Part shown: positions 59,915-64,000 of the stretch, in pieces | Position numbering within the stretch: position 1 is the stretch's first letter | Layout: every line of letters begins with the position of its first letter | Notes under the pieces: generated by a model | Told to the model about the DNA's origin: nothing | Database searches by the model: none | What the model saw: only the letters and a program-made list of their open reading frames with translations | Assembly: GCF_902833145.1 (NCBI RefSeq) | Contig: NZ_CADFEN010000007.1 | Span: forward strand, 124,001-188,000 | Reading direction: 5' to 3' | DNA length: 64,000 nucleotides | Origin: Burkholderia sp. BCC0506 | Lineage (GTDB): Bacteria > Pseudomonadota > Gammaproteobacteria > Burkholderiales > Burkholderiaceae | Position numbers and translations under genes: made by a program

Positions 59915-61156
59915 TCACGCTCGGTTCAACCGCCGCGCCGCGAGCAACGCGATGGCGAGCAGCACCGCGACATACGCGGCGACGCTCACCCACGCACCGC
60001 GTTGCCAGAACGCGCCGCCCACCGAGCCGAGCACGCTCGACCCGACATAGTAGGCGAGCAGGTACAGCGAAGCCGCATGCCCCTTCGCGGCGCCCGCGAG
60101 CGCGCCGACCCAGCCGCTCGCGACCGAATGGGCGACGAAGAAGCCGATCGTCACGAGCACGATGCCGACGACGCTCGCGACGAGCGAATGCGACAGCGTC
60201 AGCGCGAGGCCCGCCGCGAACACGACGATGCCGCTGACCAGGACCGGCGCCCGCCCGAGACGATCGGCGAGCGCGCCGGCGCTCGATGACGACACCATCC
60301 CGAACAGGTACGCGCCGAAGATCAACCCGCAGGCAGTCGGGCTCAGGTTGAACGGCGCCGCCATCAGCCGGAACCCGGCGTAGTTGTAGATCGTCACGAA
60401 CGCGCCCATCACCAGGAAGCCGATCGCGAACACGAACGGCAGGCGCGCGTGACGCAGTTGCGCGTGCCACAGCCGCAGGTGGTGACGCAGCGTCAGGTCG
60501 GTGCGCTTCACGAAGCGTCGCGACGCCGGCAGCAGCATCACGAACGCGATCGCCGCGAGCAGATCGACGACGCCGATCGACAGCATCGCCGTGCGCCACG
60601 AGAAGTGCTCTTCGAGCGCGCTCATCCCGATCCGTCCGATCATGCCGCCGAACGCGGTGCCGCCCACATAGAGCCCCATCGAGAAGCCGAGCCCGTCGGC
60701 GGCGATTTCTTCCGCGAGATAGGCCATCGCCACGGCCGGCACGCCGCCCAGCGCGAAGCCTTCGAGCGCGCGCCAGACCAGCAGCAGGTGCCAGTTCGGC
60801 GACAGCGCGGCGAGCAGGTTGAACAGCGCGGCCAGCGTCATCGACACGAACATCAGTCCGCGCCGTCCGACCCGTTCGGACAGCGCGCCGGCGCACAGGA
60901 TCGACACGGCGAGCATCCCGGTCGACAGCGACAGCGACAGCGAACTCGACGCCGCGCCGACGTCGAACTCGCGTGCGAACGCGGGAAGCAGCGGCTGCAC
61001 GCAGTACAGCAGCGAGAAGGTGGCAAAGCCGGCGAGGAACAGCGCGAGCGCGATGCGCTTGTACGCGGCCGAGCGCGGGGACACGCCGGCCGGCAGCGCA
61101 TCGGGCGCGGTGTTCTGCGTGCCGGGCAGGGAGCGGGAAATCGAAGCGGAGGACAT
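59915..61156 (-). CDS. MFS transporter, YnfM-like
   Basis: 413 residues, 12 membrane helices; LFLAGFATFSLLYCVQPLLP, CAGALSERVGRRGLMF (MFS motif A), FALGGVPAVAMAYLAEE. The YnfM group are probable drug or metabolite exporters and are commonly divergent from a LysR gene (ynfL), as here. The 231 bp beyond its stop towards dgdR holds nothing recognisable. Confidence 0.87.
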   Translation of the reverse strand: MSSASISRSLPGTQNTAPDALPAGVSPRSAAYKRIALALFLAGFATFSLLYCVQPLLPAFAREFDVGAASSSLSLSLSTGMLAVSILCAGALSERVGRRGLMFVSMTLAALFNLLAALSPNWHLLLVWRALEGFALGGVPAVAMAYLAEEIAADGLGFSMGLYVGGTAFGGMIGRIGMSALEEHFSWRTAMLSIGVVDLLAAIAFVMLLPASRRFVKRTDLTLRHHLRLWHAQLRHARLPFVFAIGFLVMGAFVTIYNYAGFRLMAAPFNLSPTACGLIFGAYLFGMVSSSSAGALADRLGRAPVLVSGIVVFAAGLALTLSHSLVASVVGIVLVTIGFFVAHSVASGWVGALAGAAKGHAASLYLLAYYVGSSVLGSVGGAFWQRGAWVSVAAYVAVLLAIALLAARRLNRA

Positions 61157-61206
61157 GAGGGCACTCGATGTGCGACGGAATACACGAATTCTTGCGCACG
61201 GTCATG

Positions 61207-61221
61207 TATATGTCCAATATA
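61207..61221. promoter_or_regulatory. Probable LysR operator between the MFS and LysR genes
   Basis: TATAT-GTCCA-ATATA is a perfect inverted repeat in an otherwise GC-rich genome, centred in the 143-bp divergent intergenic region. It matches the LysR pattern T-N-A with dyad arms and probably serves both promoters. Confidence 0.6.
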
Positions 61222-61299
61222 TGAAATGAACCGTAGCAATATGTTTTGACACTGGCTGACTGACTGGCCAATCCGACTCATCGCGAGGTCGCATCACGA

Positions 61300-62172
61300 A
61301 TGGAACTCCGGCATCTGCGCTACTTTCTGGCCGTCGCGGCCGCGTCGAATTTCACGAAGGCCGCCGAAGCGCTCGGCATCGGCCAGCCGCCGTTGAGCCA
61401 GCAGATCAAGGCGCTCGAGAACGAGCTCGGCGTGGAGCTGTTCAAGCGGACCGCGCGCGGCGCGGAGCTGACGCTGGCGGGCGAGGTCTTCGCGGAAGAG
61501 GCGCGCCGCGTGCTCGACGATGCCGAGCGCGCGGCACGGGCGGCCAGGCGCGCAGCGCGCGGGGAAACCGGCCATCTGCGGGTGGGCTTCACCGGGACGG
61601 CCGCGTTCAATCCGAAAGTGTCGGATCTGCTTCACCGCTTTCGGGAGGCATTTCCGGATGCCGAGCTGACGTTGCAGGAAGCGACGTCGGGCGTGCTGCT
61701 GGAGGCGCTGGAAAGCGGGCGCCTCGACGTCGCCATCGTGCGGCCCGAGCGCCGCGTCGCCGCGACGCTGCGGGTAGCCGACTGGGACGAGGAGCCGATG
61801 TTCGTCGCGCTGCCCGTCGCGCACCGGCTCGCGCAGCGGCGGCGCATCGATCTGGCGGAGCTGGCCGACGAATCGTTCGTGCAGGTGCCGCGCGCGGCGG
61901 GCGCCGCGCTGTTCGACGACATCGTCGCTGCCTGCAAGGCCGCCGGGTTCGAGCCGCGCATGGGGCAGCCGGCGCCGCAGATCGCGTCCGCGGTGACGCT
62001 GGTGGCGGCCGGGCTCGGCGTGTCGGTCGTGCCGAAGGCGATCACGCAGGTGCAGGTGCCCGGGGTCGTATACCGGCCGTTCGTGGGTAACGCGTTTCGC
62101 GCGAGGCTCGCCATTGCGTCGCGCTGCGACGAGCCGTCCGCGGTGGTGCGGAATTTTCTGCTGCTCGCGTAG
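61300..62172 (+). CDS. LysR-family regulator (YnfL/BenM-like)
   Basis: 290 residues: MELRHLRYFLAVAAASNFTK, ALGIGQPPLSQQIKALENEL, then LRVGFTGTAAFNPKVSDLLH. It is the likely regulator of the divergent MFS gene and of itself. The BenM/CatM-like start is also seen in YnfL. Effector unknown. Confidence 0.87.
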   Translation: MELRHLRYFLAVAAASNFTKAAEALGIGQPPLSQQIKALENELGVELFKRTARGAELTLAGEVFAEEARRVLDDAERAARAARRAARGETGHLRVGFTGTAAFNPKVSDLLHRFREAFPDAELTLQEATSGVLLEALESGRLDVAIVRPERRVAATLRVADWDEEPMFVALPVAHRLAQRRRIDLAELADESFVQVPRAAGAALFDDIVAACKAAGFEPRMGQPAPQIASAVTLVAAGLGVSVVPKAITQVQVPGVVYRPFVGNAFRARLAIASRCDEPSAVVRNFLLLA

Positions 62173-62183
62173 CGGACAACAAA

Positions 62184-62215
62184 AAACCCGCGAAGCCATC
62201 TGCTGTCGCGGGTTT
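62184..62215 (-). terminator. Bidirectional terminator between LysR gene and tRNA-Leu
   Basis: AAACCCGCG (62184-62192), 14-base loop, CGCGGGTTT (62207-62215). On the minus strand it is followed by TTTTTTG, a good intrinsic terminator for the tRNA transcript. On the plus strand it ends the LysR message less strongly. Confidence 0.82.
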
Positions 62216-62246
62216 CGGAAATGCTGGAATGCGAGGAAAACGCATC

Positions 62247-62331
62247 TGGTGCCGACGGCGAGACTCGAACTCGCACAGCTTTCGCCACTACCCCCTCAAG
62301 ATAGCGTGTCTACCAATTTCACCACGTCGGC
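62247..62331 (-). tRNA. tRNA-Leu (anticodon GAG)
   Basis: 85 bases including an encoded CCA (62247-62249). Acceptor stem GCCGACG pairs with CGTCGGC. The anticodon loop TTGAGGG (plus-strand 62293-62299) has GAG at plus-strand 62295-62297. A long variable arm and the T-loop GTTCGAGTC complete a class II tRNA. No integrase or attachment-site repeat is seen next to it. Confidence 0.95.
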
Positions 62332-62472
62332 ACTGCAAGGGGCGCAATTCTAACGTCACATTTCGCGTTTGTGAAGGGGGGATGACAAAGTCGGGTACGG
62401 GCACGCGATCGATCCCGGTAGAATCGTCCGATCGACCCGACGGGTCCCCGCAACCGCCACCCGTTTTCTTCC

Positions 62473-63786
62473 GTGACCCACACCCTCGAACAACTGCAGG
62501 CCGGCCAACTGTCGGGCGCGCGGCAACTCAAGCTCGCGTGCGGACTGACCGAATTTCCGCGCGAGATCTTCGATCTGGCCGACACGCTCGAAGTGCTCGA
62601 CCTGACCGGCAATGCGCTGTCCGCGCTGCCGGACGACCTGCCGCGGCTGCATCGGTTGCGCATCCTGTTCGCATCGGGCAACCGCTTCACCGCTTTCCCC
62701 GCCGGGCTCGGCGCGTGCGAACGACTCGAGATGATCGGCTTCAAGGCGAACCGGATCCGCACGGTGCCGCGCGGCGCGCTGCCGCGTGCGCTGCGCTGGC
62801 TGATCCTGACCGACAACGCGATCGATGCACTGCCGGCCGACATCGGCGACTGTGCGCGGTTGCAGAAGCTCATGCTGGCCGGCAACCGGCTGCGCGCGCT
62901 GCCCGCGGAAATGGCCGCGTGCCGCGCGCTGGAGCTGGTGCGCCTGTCGGCGAACCGGCTGGAGGCGTTGCCCGACTGGCTGCCGCGCCTGCCGCGTCTC
63001 GCATGGCTTGCCGTGGCCGGCAATCCGCTCGGCGCGGGGCCGGAGGCGGCGGCGTCCGGCGGAGCGGACGTCGCGGAGATCGACTGGGCCGCGCTGTCAT
63101 GCGAAGAGAAGCTGGGCGAGGGTGCGTCGGGTGTCATTTACCGCGCGCAGTGGCAGGCGGAAAGCCAGCCGCCGCGGACGGTCGCGGTCAAGCTGTTCAA
63201 GGGCGCCGTGACGAGCGACGGCCTGCCCGATTGCGAAATGGCCGCGTGCCTGCATGCCGGCCGTCACCCGAACCTGATTCCGGTGATCGGCAAGGTGCGC
63301 GGGCATCCGGGCGGCACGCACGGCCTCGTGATGGAACTCGTCGATCCCGCGCTGACGAATCTCGCGGGGCCGCCGAGCTTCGCGTCCTGCACGCGCGACG
63401 TCTATGCCGCCGATGCGACCTTCGATCCGGCGCACGCGCTGCGGATCGCGCACGGCATCGCGTCGGCCGCCGGCCATCTGCACGCGCGCGGCATCATGCA
63501 TGGCGACCTGTATGCGCACAACATCCTGCACGACGGCGCGGGCGGCGCGTTGCTCGGGGATTTCGGGGCGGCGTCGCCGTACGACCTGAACGAGCGCACC
63601 CACGGCGCCCGGTTCGAGCGGCTCGAAGTGCGCGCGTTCGGCTATCTGCTCGGCGAATTGCTCGCGCGCTGCGAACCGCACACCGGGGCGCTCGACGCGC
63701 TGGCGGCGGCGTGCGTGAACGAGGACGTCGATGCGCGGCCGTCGTTCGACGAGATCACGACCGCGCTGGCCGCTCGCCTGCGCTGA
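62473..63786 (+). CDS. Leucine-rich-repeat protein with C-terminal Ser/Thr kinase domain
   Basis: 437 residues; GTG start at 62473. About seven LRRs at residues 15-195 (LEVLDLTGNALSALPDDLPR, LRWLILTDNAIDALPADIGD). The kinase domain follows: Gly-rich LGEGASGVIYRA, VAVKLFKG, catalytic HGDLYAHNIL, GDFGAAS. Catalytic Asp and Asn are present, but HRD is HGD, as in many bacterial and choline-kinase-like enzymes. Stand-alone, cytoplasmic, no membrane segment. LRR-kinase fusions are rare in proteobacteria outside Burkholderia and Pseudomonas; the target is unknown. Confidence 0.85.
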   Translation: MTHTLEQLQAGQLSGARQLKLACGLTEFPREIFDLADTLEVLDLTGNALSALPDDLPRLHRLRILFASGNRFTAFPAGLGACERLEMIGFKANRIRTVPRGALPRALRWLILTDNAIDALPADIGDCARLQKLMLAGNRLRALPAEMAACRALELVRLSANRLEALPDWLPRLPRLAWLAVAGNPLGAGPEAAASGGADVAEIDWAALSCEEKLGEGASGVIYRAQWQAESQPPRTVAVKLFKGAVTSDGLPDCEMAACLHAGRHPNLIPVIGKVRGHPGGTHGLVMELVDPALTNLAGPPSFASCTRDVYAADATFDPAHALRIAHGIASAAGHLHARGIMHGDLYAHNILHDGAGGALLGDFGAASPYDLNERTHGARFERLEVRAFGYLLGELLARCEPHTGALDALAAACVNEDVDARPSFDEITTALAARLR

Positions 63787-63801
63787 CGGGATGGGGCCGG
63801 T

Positions 63802-64000
63802 TCATGCCTGCCGCGCGGTCAGCAGCTTGATGCCGAGCCCGACGAACAGCAGCCCGCTCGCGCGCTTGAGCGCGCGCACCGCGCGGCTCATGCCGAAGCC
63901 GCGATGTAGGCGGCGCACGCCGGCCGAATAGATGCAGTGAACGACCACGACCGTGCACGCGATCGTCGCGTACATCACGACGAACTGCAGCGCGAGCGGG
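63802..64000 (-). CDS. LysE/RhtB-family exporter, C-terminal part
   Basis: The minus strand ends in ALKRASGLLFVGLGIKLLTA and a TGA at 63802-63804, the last helix of LysE-type amino-acid exporters. A second hydrophobic segment lies upstream (FVVMYATIACTVVVHCIYSA). The rest is beyond the window. Confidence 0.7.
   Translation of the reverse strand, partial: PLALQFVVMYATIACTVVVVHCIYSAGVRRLHRGFGMSRAVRALKRASGLLFVGLGIKLLTARQA

Noticed and set aside
62247-62331. tRNA-Leu as an integration site
   Set aside because: No integrase gene, no repeat of the tRNA 3' end nearby, and ordinary genes on both sides.

Overview
The window reads as Burkholderia, most likely the B. cepacia complex and probably a secondary replicon. 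Coding DNA is very GC-rich and shows the usual shadow open frames. The 2,2-dialkylglycine decarboxylase and its LysR regulator look near-identical, from memory, to the described B. cepacia DgdA/DgdR. DUF3331 and DUF4148 proteins, both common in Burkholderia, are also present. Family names below come from reading translations and motifs by eye; no database search was possible.

Layout. 1-7.7 kb: a partial CdhR-type regulator and an EutR/FeaR-type AraC regulator, then a divergent TTQ amine dehydrogenase operon (aauB-E-D-A, two small cytochromes c, an aldehyde dehydrogenase) that should turn a primary amine into an acid. 8.1-13.9 kb: carnitine catabolism (caiX, cdhC, cdhA, cdhB, hocS-like esterase, gamma-butyrobetaine hydroxylase), leading gamma-butyrobetaine and short acylcarnitines to glycine betaine. 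14-16 kb: small Burkholderia proteins and an SDR on the minus strand. 16.6-27.1 kb: a complete oxidative, non-phosphorylating L-fucose pathway with its ABC importer, a GntR regulator, and an FMN L-lactate dehydrogenase that fits the pathway product; a promoter with a palindrome over the predicted start site precedes it. 27.1-31.7 kb: a DadA-like oxidase and a yfiRNB cyclic-di-GMP module.

31.9-43.9 kb: a type VI secretion island with a lone tssF, vgrG, a DUF1795 (Eag) chaperone, a 1539-residue PAAR-Rhs protein with a C-terminal toxin, and an overlapping zinc-ribbon immunity gene. It is followed by a graveyard: a toxin C-terminus broken by one stop codon with an intact immunity gene, a scrap of rhs core, a second broken copy of the first immunity gene, and a SymE-like tail. 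Base composition is visibly lower in GC here.

44.4-49.8 kb: a full branched-chain amino-acid ABC operon behind a long leader. 49.8-53.7 kb: a LysR regulator facing an EgtD-like methyltransferase, a 2-oxoglutarate/Fe(II) oxygenase and an EamA exporter, with a perfect 13-bp palindrome between them; this is the best candidate for an undescribed small-molecule pathway. 53.8-64 kb: VOC and DUF2000 proteins, two AraC regulators, an SDR, dgdA/dgdR, a YnfM-like MFS transporter with its LysR regulator, tRNA-Leu(GAG), a leucine-rich-repeat protein kinase, and the end of a LysE-type exporter.
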